Source of the DNA: Haliclona indistincta
Lineage: Eukaryota; Porifera; Demospongiae; Haplosclerida; Chalinidae
Assembly (NCBI GenBank): GCA_964017065.1
Contig: OZ024791.1
Coordinates: 7,448,384 to 7,512,383 of the forward strand
DNA: 64,000 nucleotides
Direction: 5' to 3'
In this document: positions 1 through 10,811 of the stretch, one piece after another
Layout of the letters: every line of letters starts with the position of its first letter
Position numbering within the stretch: the first letter of the stretch is position 1
The notes under the pieces: generated by a model
Database searches by the model: none
Told to the model about the DNA's origin: nothing
The model's input: only the letters and a program-made list of their open reading frames with translations
Program-made: the position numbers and the translations under genes

Positions 1-1982
1 CACACTTAGTGACTTCATGCGTTATCATACTTACCCCACTGTAGAGTAGCATGCGTGGCCGTGACTTTTCCACACAAGCTCAATTGTAGAGGGCAAGTTG
101 GTACTATAGGAGGTGTGGTTAGCTGCGCAATAGACGACCAGGTCCCATCTCCTCCTATGCTAATGCTAGACACTTTACAGCGGTATGTTCGCCCGGGATC
201 AAGTCCTTGTGCAAAGTAGCTCAGCTCACTCCCGCAATACACCTCAATCATTTCTCCACCAGCGCCATCGTCCAGGAGCAAGCGGTAGCTGTCTATGTCC
301 GACCCTCCTGCGTCATGAGGCGGTGACCATTTGATAGTGAAAGAGGAGGGGTGAGCCTTGCCGCTGAGACCAACATCAGTAGGAGGACCTGAATAGAGAC
401 TGAAACAGATAGAGTAGTGATGTATTGAACTAACCAGGTCTGTCAGGCAGTGTACTAAACACTGAAGGAGATGAGAAGGGCCCTGTCCCTTTAGAGTTAG
501 TGGCGGCTACTCTAAATGAGTACTGAGCGACCCTGTTGAGTTTAGAGCAAGTGTGCTCTCTCTCTTCCCCTTGATAGACAGGTTTGAAACCATAGCCAGA
601 ATCTTGGTCATCCATTTGCAATGTGTAGGAAGTGATGGGAGCTCCCTTACTCTGGAATGATAGAAACAGTTCACTGAAGCAGAACACTGTTGTTGTAACT
701 TACATCTGGTTCTTCCCAGCTCAAAGATAGAGAGTTGATCGTAGCAGCAACAAGGGAGGGAGGTGAAGGAGCGGATGGAACACTGGCAGTGACGTGCACC
801 TCATATACCAGCCAATCACTACACTCACTGTGGTGAGAGAGAAGTGTACGATTCATCGAGTGCTAAAGTGTTTTTCTCACCTCCATCCTGCTTGGTTGTG
901 GGCACTGATGCGAAACTTAGCCACAGCTCCTGGAGGGAATTTGTGCTGCATTTTATGCTGCTTGTCTTTACCGCAGTACACCTCCACTATCTCACCACCA
1001 CACTGTAGACACATATAGCGCAATGAAAGAGAGAGAAACCACACTGCACCTGGTCCCACTCCAGTTTATATTGGTCCAATGGAGACCCATTGTCTGCAGA
1101 TGCTGTCCAGCGAAGTGTTATGGCCGTTTTAGACTTGGTAGCCATCCTTGGTGGAGATGGGCGATTAGGTGGTTCTGCAGGCACAGCTAGATTGTACAGA
1201 GGACTGCTGCTACCGTACACATCATTGAGACAAGCAATGAGTGAGAATGTGTAGGTATGACCAGGCAGCAGACCATTGACAACGTGCTCACAATCTGGAC
1301 CTCTGGGAGTTGGATAAAATCTTCCAACACAATAGAACATTCACTAACCTGTATACTTCCTTGCGAACTTCTCCTTCTTGCATAGTCAAGAGATAAATCA
1401 CGGCTTCACTATTTTTCTCGTCGCCTCCATCTTCCTCCTGCTCTTCTTCTACTTCAGTCCAGTATATATCAGCAGAGCGACTGCCAGCATTATAACATAC
1501 CTGTACAGAATTGAATGAGGCATGGTGACACAATTACACACTTCCTTACTTCGGGCGCTGACAGTAAAGCGAGCCTGGACTTCAATGCTTCTCTTCTTAA
1601 ATCTATAATAATAAGGATTTTGTAAATTTGCAGTATTTATGGTCCAGATCTAGAGTTACACCTGCATGGTTTCACATCTCTTACTTTCTCTGACTTTCTT
1701 TTCCATTTCTTGTCTCTCCCTCTCTCTTCTCTTTTCGGCAGCTATCTTCTCGCGAGCCTGCTGTTGCTGTAGTCTCGACGCCCGCATTGCAGCAGCAGCC
1801 TCGAGGATGGGTACAGAAATGGGAACAGGAACAACGCCGATCGGCTGCTGGGTAGTCGGGGAGTACATCATCTGTGGGATGTAATGAACATGATGGCGCC
1901 GTACATCGTCTCCACCGCCTCCTCCTCGTTCTGTAGTGCCGTGAACAGAAGCGCCTTTCTGATCGCTTTGTTCACCAGACAT
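1..1982 (-). CDS. FNDC3: FNDC3-like fibronectin type III protein, N-terminal part (3' end off the window edge)
   Basis: Spliced minus-strand gene, continuing past base 1. The start exon (1982 to about 1662) encodes a low-complexity head with a His/Tyr/Pro stretch and then a charged, Arg/Glu/Gln-rich helix, as seen between the N-terminal region and first FN3 domain of FNDC3A/B. Later exons (about 1530-1365, 1340-1060, 1010-870, 800-690, 680-430, 330-1) encode successive FN3 domains. The most diagnostic stretches are SGYGFKPVYQGEE (about 610-560) and NRPSPPRMATKSKTAITLRW (about 1180-1115), closely matching FNDC3 domains I recall. FNDC3 proteins are usually ER/Golgi-anchored by a C-terminal tail, which would lie outside this window. 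Exact splice sites of the first three exons were not resolved; the family call is firm, the exon edges are not. Confidence 0.85.
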
Positions 1983-2064
1983 TTTCCTTTGACAATAACT
2001 TCTGTCACGCCCCCAATCTAGTAAATATCATTAATTTTTGAGTGATTATAATAAAAATTGAGAT

Positions 2065-2994
2065 TCACTGCAATTTTGGAGAGAGTAGTGTTTTCTTTTT
2101 CAGACTATCATTGTACAAGTAGAATTGGAACAGAACGATACTATTGCCGACAAAGACAGAGACGAGTATAATCATCATGAGAGTATCAGCTGTTTCCAGT
2201 AGAGTTGTGAATATCCTGATTATCGTGAAAAACCAACCCATGGAAACGGTTATTACAGACAGTTGACCAGTCGTCTTGTTAGAGTACGTCGTAAAAATCT
2301 GCATTAGCTGTGGGCACAGTGCATGTGTATAGAGTTAACATGCGTGAAGCACTGATCTTACCATACTGCTGATAGCTAGTGGAATCACACTGCCTTGAAG
2401 TGTGGAGAGAAGGACGAGGGAAGCATATCTCGACGTGAGGTACAAGACTGCCGCACTGTACACTGGTGCAAACACTGCTAGATAGACCAGGTTGCGATTG
2501 TAGTAGAACATTAAAATGAGAACAATCAGCACTTGTATCGCCATGAAGACATTCTCTCCCCAAACACTGTACACAAGCACAATAATTGTATGTTTATTTT
2601 GAGCAGTAATACGTACCTGAAAGGAAAAGATTTAGCATAGTTGTACGTGATTGTAAATGTGATAGCAGCCAGTTCTTGTATTGTCGCTAGGTAGCTGAGA
2701 TTTTCAGCGGAACGGGCATTGATCATTTTGATAATCTGAGGCAGTTTGACTAAGATAGTATTGAGATCAACATTATAATACGATGTAAAGGGATCGACTA
2801 CCAACAGACACACCTACAATAGCAGCTAGCATCACAAAAAGACTCAAAGCGCGTCCTAGTGCCATTACAAGGCATTTTGCTGTAGCAACAAATAGAGAAT
2901 ATGGGGAAACGAGTGAAGCATGATACAACATACCATCAGCAGCGCGGTCAGTTACTACAGTCTCATAGCACTGTCCAGGGAAGAAGTAGTCCAT
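2065..2994 (-). pseudogene. MPDU1: MPDU1-like (PQ-loop, dolichol-phosphate-mannose utilisation), copy 1, frame-shifted
   Basis: Copy 1 of an MPDU1 gene with the same exon layout as the intact copy at 6118-7071. MPDU1 is a multi-pass ER membrane protein needed for use of dolichol-linked mannose and glucose. Recognisable segments are LVKLPQIIKMINARSAENLS (PQ motif), KSFPF joined over a short intron to VWGENVF, and TTGQLSVITVSMGWFF near the C-terminus. Relative to copy 2, five bases are missing at about 2807-2809. After AAIVGVS the frame runs into a stop within 12 codons, so the PQ-loop region is no longer in frame with the start. It is probably a pseudogene unless the deletion is an assembly error. 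Confidence 0.75.
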
Positions 2995-2995
2995 G

Positions 2996-4335
2996 ACTAT
3001 TGTGATCTTTCAGCTCTGGATATTGTAATCAACCTCTGTGCCTCTGGTTACTGCTGACCCGACCTGACCTGAACCAAGGCTTGAGCGAGGGCTTGAGCAA
3101 CACATACGACCAGAGCTAGGCCTTGGCCTTGGGCGGAGAAAAGTAGGCGTGACTGCATCGTTTGGCGCGCCATTTGAAGTCCGAATCTCGCTTTGCTCAA
3201 TGCATGGACGTGGGTCGCATAGAGTGTTGCAGAAGTCTAGCTATTACTGAAGTAGTCAGAATGATAATTGTATTACGACATGCAAAACTGCAAGCTCGTA
3301 ATGTCGACAATCTACTCTATACTTCACAGTATGCTGCTCCCATGCAAGTAAAAAGACTTATAAGACTTATATAAGATCTGATATAGACTTGCAAGCTCAT
3401 CAGATTATCAGACAGGATTATGAAACATCTTAACAGATACTGTCAAGATCTTAACACCAATTCTTAAATCTTAACATCGATTAATTCAGATATCCACCAG
3501 TTCAATATAAGATTCTAATAGTGTTTCTTATCAGCTAAGTGACTATGAATCTCATAAGTTTCTGCAAAGTATCTTTTCAGTCAAGAGATAGCGTCTTATC
3601 TGTTTCTGAAATGCTTCTTTTTTGATTGCATCTTATCTGTTTCTGAAATGCTTCCCTTAAGTGATTGCGTCTTATCTGTTTCTGAAATGCTTCCCGTTTT
3701 CAGTTAAGCAATTGCATCTTCTCTGTTTCTGAAATGTTTCTTTTCAGTTAAGTGATAAAGTATTGTGAGATTCTAATAACTGTTTCTTTACTCAACGAGA
3801 GTTTTTTGTAGTTTGACGTATACTTCTATTAAAAATATTTAATTCATATTCACAAGAATTAATGATCCAATTCACAATTCTAACAGCTAAATTTCTGACA
3901 AGTAATCCATTATGTCATCAGAGGTTTTCTTGAACTCTCATGCATCACCTGCATTTATAAAAAAATAAATAAAAAATTTGCAGGACTACATTTGTTCAAC
4001 TCAAGTTAAATAGTTGGTATTTGCCTGTCCTCACTTTGCTAAGAGTAGGAATGTAAATCGCCCACGCTTTAACTGGATTTTCTTCCAGCGAACTGTTGCC
4101 AGTAGATATACTATTTTTAGCGCTGTTAGACTGAACATGACACACATTAGACAACCTGAGATTTACAACTTCTGCAAATCCTCTACACTGGATGTACATG
4201 TAATACGTCAATTGAGTCACTACTACATCACTATTATCATGACGGCACCATGCAGTATTGATTATTTAATGTACAGTGGAACTCTAGCTCAGTTCGACAT
4301 AGGCAGCAGTACATACATGTAACTAGCTAATAGTC
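2996..4335. repeat. Non-coding spacer, copy 1 (paralogous to 7073-8512)
   Basis: Spacer between MPDU1 copy 1 and SRCR copy 1; it aligns almost throughout with 7073-8512. The MPDU1-proximal part (3148-3165) carries TTTGGCGCGCCA, an E2F-like palindromic site kept in both copies, so this is a plausible MPDU1 promoter. Between about 3590 and 3770 lies a degenerate tandem array whose core is CTTATCTGTTTCTGAAATGC followed by TTC and a short variable linker (about 4 units). The rest is AT-rich. Short ORFs here are not conserved in frame between the copies and I call no gene. Confidence 0.7.
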
Positions 4336-5083
4336 TCAATCTAGGCGGCATATCAGTCCATGATATTCAATTACCACACTGCAAGTTAGAGAAAGAATGA
4401 AATAAATTATAGTTAGCTAGTAGACAACTCACTATTGCAGCACACTCCAATGTCTTCATTGTGTCCACAGTTGTGACGGCTCCATATTCTAGCTGGGCAT
4501 TGAGTGATGAGAGACTCAGTGCCTCGGCAGCTGAGATTGTTGAGCCAGATAGGACGGCCGGCACCGCCACATTTTGTACCACAGGTGTATGCTCTGCCTA
4601 CTGCCCTGTAGCCAAGCTGACGACACAGCACTTTTGCATCCCTTGAATCAATGTTGTCATCACAAATGGTACCATACTTATTAGCAAATTGTACGAGTAC
4701 TCCTCCACAAATTTGCTTGGTCCTGTGATTATACTTGGCCTTGTGCAGACAAACTATCAATAGAGAGAAGTGATAATAAATGATCATTGGATACATTATT
4801 CACTTACTTCTGTAGTTTCCAGTAAAACGCTTATCGCACAGGTTAAAAAGTCCACTCTTGTAGTAGACAAGGCTGACTTGATTATGATTGCAGCTGTGGA
4901 CCCCTATTCCGCGATGCCCACAGTGAAATAAGGATGGTTCTGTTCCTTGGCACTGCAAGCTGTCCAAATATATCGGACCGTTTGAACGTCCGTTACGTCT
5001 GTTGTTGATGCGATAACTCATTGCACGAGAGTAGCCAAGCTGACGACAGGCAACATTAGCATCCTTGATATCGAAACCCGAAC
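4336..5083 (-). pseudogene. Two-SRCR-domain secreted protein, copy 1, 5'-truncated by duplication junction
   Basis: Partial copy of the gene at 8513-9713. The exon at about 4790-4435 encodes SRCR domain 2, with KYGTICDDN, DAKVLCRQLGYRAVGRAYTC and CGHNEDIGVCC visible. The exon at about 5083-4806 encodes only the second half of SRCR domain 1, from DIKDANVACRQLGY. The signal peptide, acidic linker and first half of SRCR1 are absent because the sequence switches at about 5083 into an FNDC3 exon. SRCR1 has also lost one Asp codon and its last Cys is Tyr (VYYKSG versus VCYKSG in the other copies). It lacks its own start and secretion signal, so I treat it as a pseudogene. Confidence 0.8.
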
Positions 5084-5708
5084 TTCTTGCGAACTTCTCC
5101 TTCTTGCATAGTCAAGAGATAAATCACGGACTCACTATTTTTCTCGTCGCCTCCATCTTCCTCCTGCTCTTCTTCTACTTCAGTCCAGTATATATCAGCA
5201 GAGCGACTGCCAGCATTATAACATACCTGTACAGGATTGAATGAGGCATGGTGACACAATTACACACTTCCTTACTTCAGGCGCTGACAGTAAAGCGAGC
5301 CTGGACTTCAATGCTTCTCTTCTTAAATCTATGATAATAAGGATTTTGTAAATTTGTAGTATTTATGGTCCAGATCTAGAGTTACACCTGCATGGTTTCA
5401 CATCTCTTACTTTCTCTGACTTTCTTTTCCATTACTTGTCTCTCCCTCTCTCTTCTCTTTTCGGCAGCTATCTTCTCGCGAGCCTGCTGTTGCTGTAGTC
5501 TCGACGCCCGCATTGCAGCAGCAGCCTCGAGGATGGGTACAGAAATGGGAACAGGAACAACACCGATCGGCTGCTGGGTAGTCGGGAAGTACATCATCTG
5601 TGGGATGTAGTGAACATGATGGCGCCGTAAATCGTCTCCACCGCCGCCTCCTCGTTCTGTAGTACCATGAACAGAAGCGCCTTTCTGATCGCTTTGTTCA
5701 CCAGACAT
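5083..5708 (-). pseudogene. FNDC3: Truncated 5' copy of FNDC3 fused out of frame to SRCR remnant
   Basis: The start exon (5708 down to about 5390) and the exon around 5256-5083 duplicate 1982-1366 with only scattered differences. At about 5083 the FNDC3 reading frame runs directly into the SRCR copy 1 exon, giving EGEVRKKFGFRYQGC and a stop, out of frame with the SRCR product. It therefore encodes at most the low-complexity head plus a partial first FN3 domain. The promoter side is separated from MPDU1 copy 2 by an inserted TIR element (about 5720-6036) that the first copy lacks. Confidence 0.8.
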
Positions 5709-5719
5709 TTTCCTTTGAC

Positions 5720-6036
5720 CTATCAATGTCACGCCCCACCACCCCCAACACGGGGCGAGGTGGGGCAATGTGGGGATTTGCGCTTGTGGTTTTTACAATG
5801 CCCCAGGGGTGGGGGAGCGATTGGCATGCAAATCCCCTACATATCCCCACTTAGCCCCTACTGGTGACTACAGTCCAAACAGAGAACACTATGCTACATG
5901 TCCCTATGTCCGTATACGTATGTTTTACTGAAAAATACGATCGTGTCAAATGCCCCACTCCTGGGGCAACAAACAGCTCGCAAATCCCCACGTAATCCCC
6001 CACCCTACCCCGTGTTGGGGGTGGTGGGGCGTGACA
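5720..6036. mobile_element. TIR/foldback MITE inserted upstream of FNDC3 5' copy
   Basis: About 315 bp bounded by inverted repeats reading CTATCAATGTCACGCCCC on the left, with its near-exact inverse on the right, continuing inward through CACCCCCAACACGGGG. The paralogous locus (about 1988-1995) lacks it: TTTGAC is followed almost directly by ATAACTTC there. This empty site proves insertion after the tandem duplication. No coding capacity is visible. The target-site duplication is unclear because three or four extra bases (GCGC) remain at the right edge, so I cannot name the superfamily. Confidence 0.8.
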
Positions 6037-6117
6037 ATGATAGGCGCATAACTTCTGTCACGCCCCCAATCTACTAAACATCATTATTTTTGAGTGATTA
6101 TAATAAAAAATTGAGAT

Positions 6118-7071
6118 TCACTGCAATTTTGGTGAGAGTCGTGATGAGAGTTGTGTTTTCTTAGTTTTCGGACTATCATTGTACAAGTAGAATTGGAACA
6201 GAACGATACTATTGCCGACAAAGAGCGAGACGAGAATAATCATCATGAGAGTATCAGCTGTTTCCAGTAGATTCGTGAATATCCTGATTATCATGAAAAA
6301 CCAACTCAAGGAATAAGTTATTATAGACAGTTGACCAGTCGTCTTGTTAGAGTACGTCGTAAAAATCTGCATTAGCTGTGGGCACAGTGTGTATAGAGTT
6401 AACGTGCATGAAGCACTGATCTTACCATACTGCTGATAGCTAGTGGAATCACACTGCCTTGAAGTGTAGAGAGAAGGACGAGCGAAGCATATCTCGACGT
6501 GAGGTACAAGACTGCCACACTGTACACTGGTGCAAACACTGCCAGATAGACCAGGTTGTGATTGTAGTAGAACATTAAAATGAGAACAATCAGCACTTGT
6601 ATCGCCATGAAGACATTCTCTCCCCAAACACTGTACACAAGCATAATTTATTATGTTTATTTTGAGCAGTAATACGTACCTGAAAGGAAAAGATTTAGCA
6701 AAGTTGTACGTGATTGTAAATGTGATAGCAGCCAGTTCTTGTATTGTCGCTAGGTAGCTGATATTTTCAGCGGAACGGGCATTGATCATTTTGATAATCT
6801 GAGGCAGTTTGACTAAGATAGTATTGAGATGAACATAATACGATGTAAAGGGATCGACTACCAACAGACTAGACACACCTACAATAGCAGCTAGCATCAC
6901 AAAAAGACTCAAAGCGCGTCCTAGTGCCATTACAAGGCATTTTGCTGAAGCAACAAAGAGAGAATATGGGGAAACGAGTGAAGCATGATCTCGAGCATGA
7001 TACAACATACCATCAGCAGCGCGGTCAGTTACTACAGTCTCATAGCACTGTCCAGGGAAGAAGTAGTCCAT
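6118..7071 (-). CDS. MPDU1: MPDU1-like PQ-loop ER membrane protein, copy 2 (intact)
   Basis: Intact counterpart of 2065-2994. MPDU1 supports utilisation of dolichol-phosphate mannose/glucose in ER lipid-linked glycan and GPI synthesis. Exon 1 runs from ATG at 7071 to about 6680 and encodes a first membrane region and the PQ motif in LVKLPQIIKMINARSAENIS. A 48-bp intron (about 6679-6632) joins KSFPF-S to VWGENVF, matching FPFSSWGE in the vertebrate protein. A second intron of about 50 bp (6426-6376) joins AISSM to LMQIFTTYSNKTTGQLS. The C-terminal exon ends at the TGA at 6118-6120. A continuous frame across the first intron is fortuitous and would give the wrong middle. Several hydrophobic helices fit a seven-helix PQ-loop protein. 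Confidence 0.85.
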   Translation of the reverse strand: MDYFFPGQCYETVVTDRAADGMLYHARDHASLVSPYSLFVASAKCLVMALGRALSLFVMLAAIVGVSSLLVVDPFTSYYVHLNTILVKLPQIIKMINARSAENISYLATIQELAAITFTITYNFAKSFPFRYVLLLKINIINYACVQCLGRECLHGDTSADCSHFNVLLQSQPGLSGSVCTSVQCGSLVPHVEICFARPSLYTSRQCDSTSYQQYGKISASCTLTLYTLCPQLMQIFTTYSNKTTGQLSIITYSLSWFFMIIRIFTNLLETADTLMMIILVSLFVGNSIVLFQFYLYNDSPKTKKTQLSSRLSPKLQ

Positions 7072-7072
7072 G

Positions 7073-8512
7073 ACTATTGTGATCTTTCAGCTCTGGATAT
7101 TGCAATCAACCTCTGTGCCTCTGGTTACTGCTGACCTGACCTGACCTGATTCTGAACCAAGGCTTGAGCATAAATCTATGGCTTGAGCAACATACGACCA
7201 GAGCCCTTGGGGCCTGGGCGGAGAAAAGTAGGCGTGATTGCATCGTTTGGCGCGCCATTTGAAGTCCGAATCTTGCTTTGCTCATTGCATGGACGTGGGT
7301 CGCATAGAGTGTTGCAGAAGTCTAGCTATTACTGAAGTAGTCAGAATGATAATTGTATTACGACATGCAAAACTGCAAGCTCGTAATGTCGACAATCTAC
7401 TCTATACTTCACAGTATGCTGCTCCCATGCAAGTAAAAAGACTTATAAGACTTATGTAAGATCTGATATAGACTTGCAAGCTCATCAGATTATCAGACAG
7501 GATTATGAAACATCTTAACAGATACTTTCAAGATCTTAACACCAATTCTTAAATCTTAACATCGATTAATTCAGATATCCACCAGTTCAATACAAGATTC
7601 TGATAGTGTTTCTTATCAGCTGAGTGACTATGAATCTCATAAGTTTCTGCAAATTATCTTTTCAGTCAAGAGATAGCGTCTTATCTGTTTCTGAAATGCT
7701 TCTTTTTTGATTGCATCTTATCTGTTTCTGAAATGCTTCCCTTAAGTGATAGAGTCTTATTTGTTCCTGAAATGCTTCTTTTCAGTTAAGTGATTGCATC
7801 TTATCTGTTTCTGAAATGCTTCCCGTTTTCAGTTAAGCAATTGCATCTTCTCTGTTTCTGAAATGTTTCATTTCAGTTAAATGATAAAGTCTTGTGAGAT
7901 TCTAAGTCTTTACATGTACTCTACGAGAGTTTTTGTAGTTTGACGTATACTTCTATTAAAAAATATTTAATTCATATTCACAAGAATTAATGATCCAATT
8001 CACAATTCTAACAGCTAAATTTCTGACAAGTAATCCACAATGTCATCAGAGGTTTTCTTGAACTCTCATGCATCCATCACCTGCATTTATAAAAATATAT
8101 TTAAAAATTTGCAGGACTATACATTTGTTCAACGCAAGTTAAATACCGGTAGTTGCTATTTGCCGGTCCTCGCTTTGCTAAGAGTAGGAATGTGAGTCGT
8201 CCATGCTTTAACTGGATTTTCTGCCAGCGAATTTGAACTGTTGCCAGTAGATATACTATTTTTAGCGCTGTTAGACTGCACCTCCTTGAACATGACACAC
8301 ATTAGACAACCTGAGATTTACAACTTCTGCAAATCCTCTACACTGGATGTACATGTAATACGTCAATTGAGTCACTACTACATCACTATTATCATGACGG
8401 CACCATGCAGTATTGATGATTTAATGTACAGTGGAACTCTAGCTCAGTTCGACATAGGCAGCAGTACATACATGTAACTAGCTAATAGTCTCAATCTAGG
8501 CGGCATATCAGT
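7073..8512. repeat. Non-coding spacer, copy 2 (paralogous to 2996-4335), with longer tandem array
   Basis: Same content as the 2996-4335 spacer, including the TTTGGCGCGCCA site (about 7248-7259) upstream of MPDU1. The CTTATCTGTTTCTGAAATGC array is here about 7675-7890 and has one more unit than copy 1 (an extra TTATTTGTTCCTGAAATGCT unit near 7768). No gene is called. Confidence 0.7.
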
Positions 8513-9713
8513 TCATTTCGTCCATGATTCAATTACCACACTGCAAGTAGAGAAAGAATGAAATAAATTATAGATAGCTAGTAGACAACTCACTTTTGCA
8601 GCACACTCCAATGTCTTCATTGTGTCCACAGTTGTGACGGCCCCATACTTTAGCTGGGCATTGAGTGATGAGAGATTCAGTGCCTCGGCAGCTGAGATTG
8701 TTGAGCCAGATAGGACGGCCGGCACCGCCACATTTTGTACCACAGGTGTATGCTCTGCCTACTGCCCTGTAGCCAAGCTGACGACACAGCACTTTTGCAT
8801 CTCTTGAATCAATTTTGTCATCACAAATGGTGCCATACTTATTAGCAAATTTTACGAGTACTCCTCCACAAATTTGCTTGGTCCTGTGATTATACTTGGC
8901 CTTGTGCAGACAAACTATCAATAGAGAGAAGTGATAATAAATGATCATTGGATACATTATTCACTTACTTCTGTAGTTTCCAGTAAAACGCTTATCGCAC
9001 AGGTTAAAAAGTCCGCTCTTGTAGCAGACAAGACTGACATCTTGATTATGATTGCAGCTGTGGACCCCTATTCCGCGATGCCCACAGTGAAATAAGGATG
9101 GTTCTGTTCCTCGGCACTGCAACCTGTCCAAATATATCGGACCGTTTGAACGTCCATTACGTCTGTTGTTGATGCGATAACTCATTGCACGAGAGTAGCC
9201 AAGCTGACGACAGGCAACATTAGCATCCTTGATATCAAAACCCCTCCCGCAGACAGTTCCCCAGCGACGATTGTGTAGCACTTCAAGTCGACCCTCATTT
9301 TTCACTCGACCTCCAGTCAATCGCAACAGTCTGCGGTAACATCCTATCATTATGAACAATTAAAAATGAATGTGTCTCATATGTAGGTAAAACACACCTG
9401 TTCCCTCTGCAATAGCCTCCTCCTCTTCACTCACAGCGTTCTCTTCCACTTCATTTTCCTCGATCTCCACAATCTCTGGTCCTTCAGTGTCCTGCAGGTC
9501 AGGTATGCTCTCTGTGTTGGTTGTCTGGTTTTCATCCTCTTTGATGGTATTTTCAGGTTTTGCATTCTCAAGACTATTTCTCAATTCAGAAACCTTGTCA
9601 TTCTCACTCTGATAGTCTATTGAGGATAAACAATTAATTTTTGTACACAGCTTACCTGCTTGTGCTATAGAAGCAAGAGCAACCAGCAATACAGTGATTT
9701 TGAAGAAATTCAT
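8513..9713 (-). CDS. Secreted protein: signal peptide, acidic linker, two SRCR domains (copy 2, intact)
   Basis: Exon 1 (9713 to about 9655) encodes the signal peptide MNFFKITVLLVALASIAQA. Exon 2 (about 9618-9390) encodes a Glu/Asp-rich linker. Exon 3 (about 9350-8972) encodes SRCR1 (GRLEVLHNRRWGTVCGRGFD to CNHNQDVSLVCYK) and exon 4 (about 8923-8592) SRCR2 (GGVLVKFANKYGTICDD to CGHNEDIGVCC). A 50-bp intron joins it to a tiny last exon ending SVVIESWTK at the TGA at 8513. Each domain keeps the usual Cys pattern. There is no membrane segment, so it is predicted secreted. SRCR proteins are often immune or adhesion receptors, and sponges have many, but the ligand cannot be inferred. It lies in tandem with copies at 4336 and 13808. 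Confidence 0.85.
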
Positions 9714-9850
9714 CTTTTCTCAATATCTGCTACGAATCTCCTCACACAGACAAAGATTAGCGCTTTGACGTCCATTTAAATAGCAAGCACTGGAATGCTT
9801 CTTTGTTATTTCATTACACAGCGGTGAGTGTACTTTGTGACCAATCGATA

Positions 9851-10139
9851 TTTAACTGATTGAAAATTGAATTCGCATGTTCAACATGCTTTTGATTGTA
9901 TTGAAATCATGATTTTCTAAGTCCTGCTTTTTCAGGTGTACTTAGTGGCCATTCTCAATTCAACTGATGTGGAAAATTGAAAATAGAACTGATGAGAGTA
10001 AATTCTATTTAATTTTCCATATCAGTTGAATTGAGAATGGCCGCTAAGTACACCTGAAAAGCAGGACTTAGAAAATCATGATTTCAAAATGACATTGAAA
10101 GCATGTTGAACATGCAAATTCAATTTTTAATCAGTTAAA
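9851..10139. repeat. Foldback (long inverted repeat) element
   Basis: Two arms of about 130 bp are near-perfect reverse complements around a spacer of about 30 bp centred near 9995. The left arm reads outward-in through TTAACTGATTGAAAATTGAA, TCATGATTTTCTAAGTCC and GGTGTACTTAGTGGCC. The right arm repeats these inverted, ending in TTTTTAATCAGTTAAA. No coding potential. It looks like a hairpin MITE inserted upstream of SRCR copy 2. Confidence 0.85.
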
Positions 10140-10189
10140 AAAAGTTAATAAAAGGGGTGAATTTTATCTGTTTTTACAGTCAATATTGA

Positions 10190-10585
10190 AGTTAGCCCTG
10201 GCAGGCTACTGACCTGAGTTGTTAAGGAATGATTTGTACTCTACCCGTAAGCCACGGTTCTTCATGTCATGAGCTGTCCTCTGGATCATCTGACCCGTAA
10301 GCTAAGCCCGGGGTGTTGATGTGTGCCAGCACCAGATGCACCACTACTGTAGTAGAGGGCCTTGCCAACATATACTAGCTCTATGAGCGGGCAGGCAGGG
10401 TGTCAATATGTATGCATACCATGCATTGTCATTGTACATTTCCATGACAATGACAATGTCATGCATCAACTGTACATGAGGAGCTGCCTGGAATACATCA
10501 ACATACCAGGCGGAGATATGTCAACATCCTATGAGGAGCTGCCTGTCATATGTCAACTGTACATTGACAATGTATTTACATCAAC
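10190..10585. repeat. Simple and degenerate repeat stretch, no gene seen
   Basis: Contains several imperfect repetitions of GAGGAGCTGCCTG and of ATGTCAACTGTACAT / CATTGACAATGTA type words (10440-10590, resuming at 10735-10805). The open frame at 10362-10607 is made of these repeats and has no recognisable domain. No gene called. Confidence 0.4.
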
Positions 10586-10738
10586 TGATTGTGAAGATCT
10601 TGCATAGGCAATGCTTAAAGGTGGAGTAACACCGACCAATCAAATTGACTTGTAGTCACGTGTATTCAATCAGTAATATTATGTCTGATTGGTCAACATC
10701 ATACTTCCGCTTTTGAGCAAGATCTTCGCAATCAACTG
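10586..10738. repeat. Imperfect foldback element inside repeat stretch
   Basis: GATTGTGAAGATCTTGC at about 10587 returns inverted as GCAAGATCTTCGCAATC at about 10717. An inner pair (GACCAATCAAA near 10633 and TGATTGGTC near 10686) continues the symmetry. The surrounding CATTGACAATGTA / CATCAACTG words continue on both sides, consistent with insertion into them. Confidence 0.6.
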
Positions 10739-10811
10739 TATTGTATACAGTTGATCAACTGTCATCAACGCAATCAACTGTCATTGTATTGTCAATGTAT
10801 TGTCATTCATT

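Noticed and set aside
6118..7071. MPDU1 copy 2 as one uninterrupted 317-codon frame
   Set aside because: The frame crosses two short introns; the true middle (VWGENVFMAIQVL) is in another frame, joined by GT-AG sites.
10362..10607. Plus-strand 81-codon frame
   Set aside because: Made of degenerate repeats (GAGGAGCTGCCTG and CATCAACTGTACAT words).
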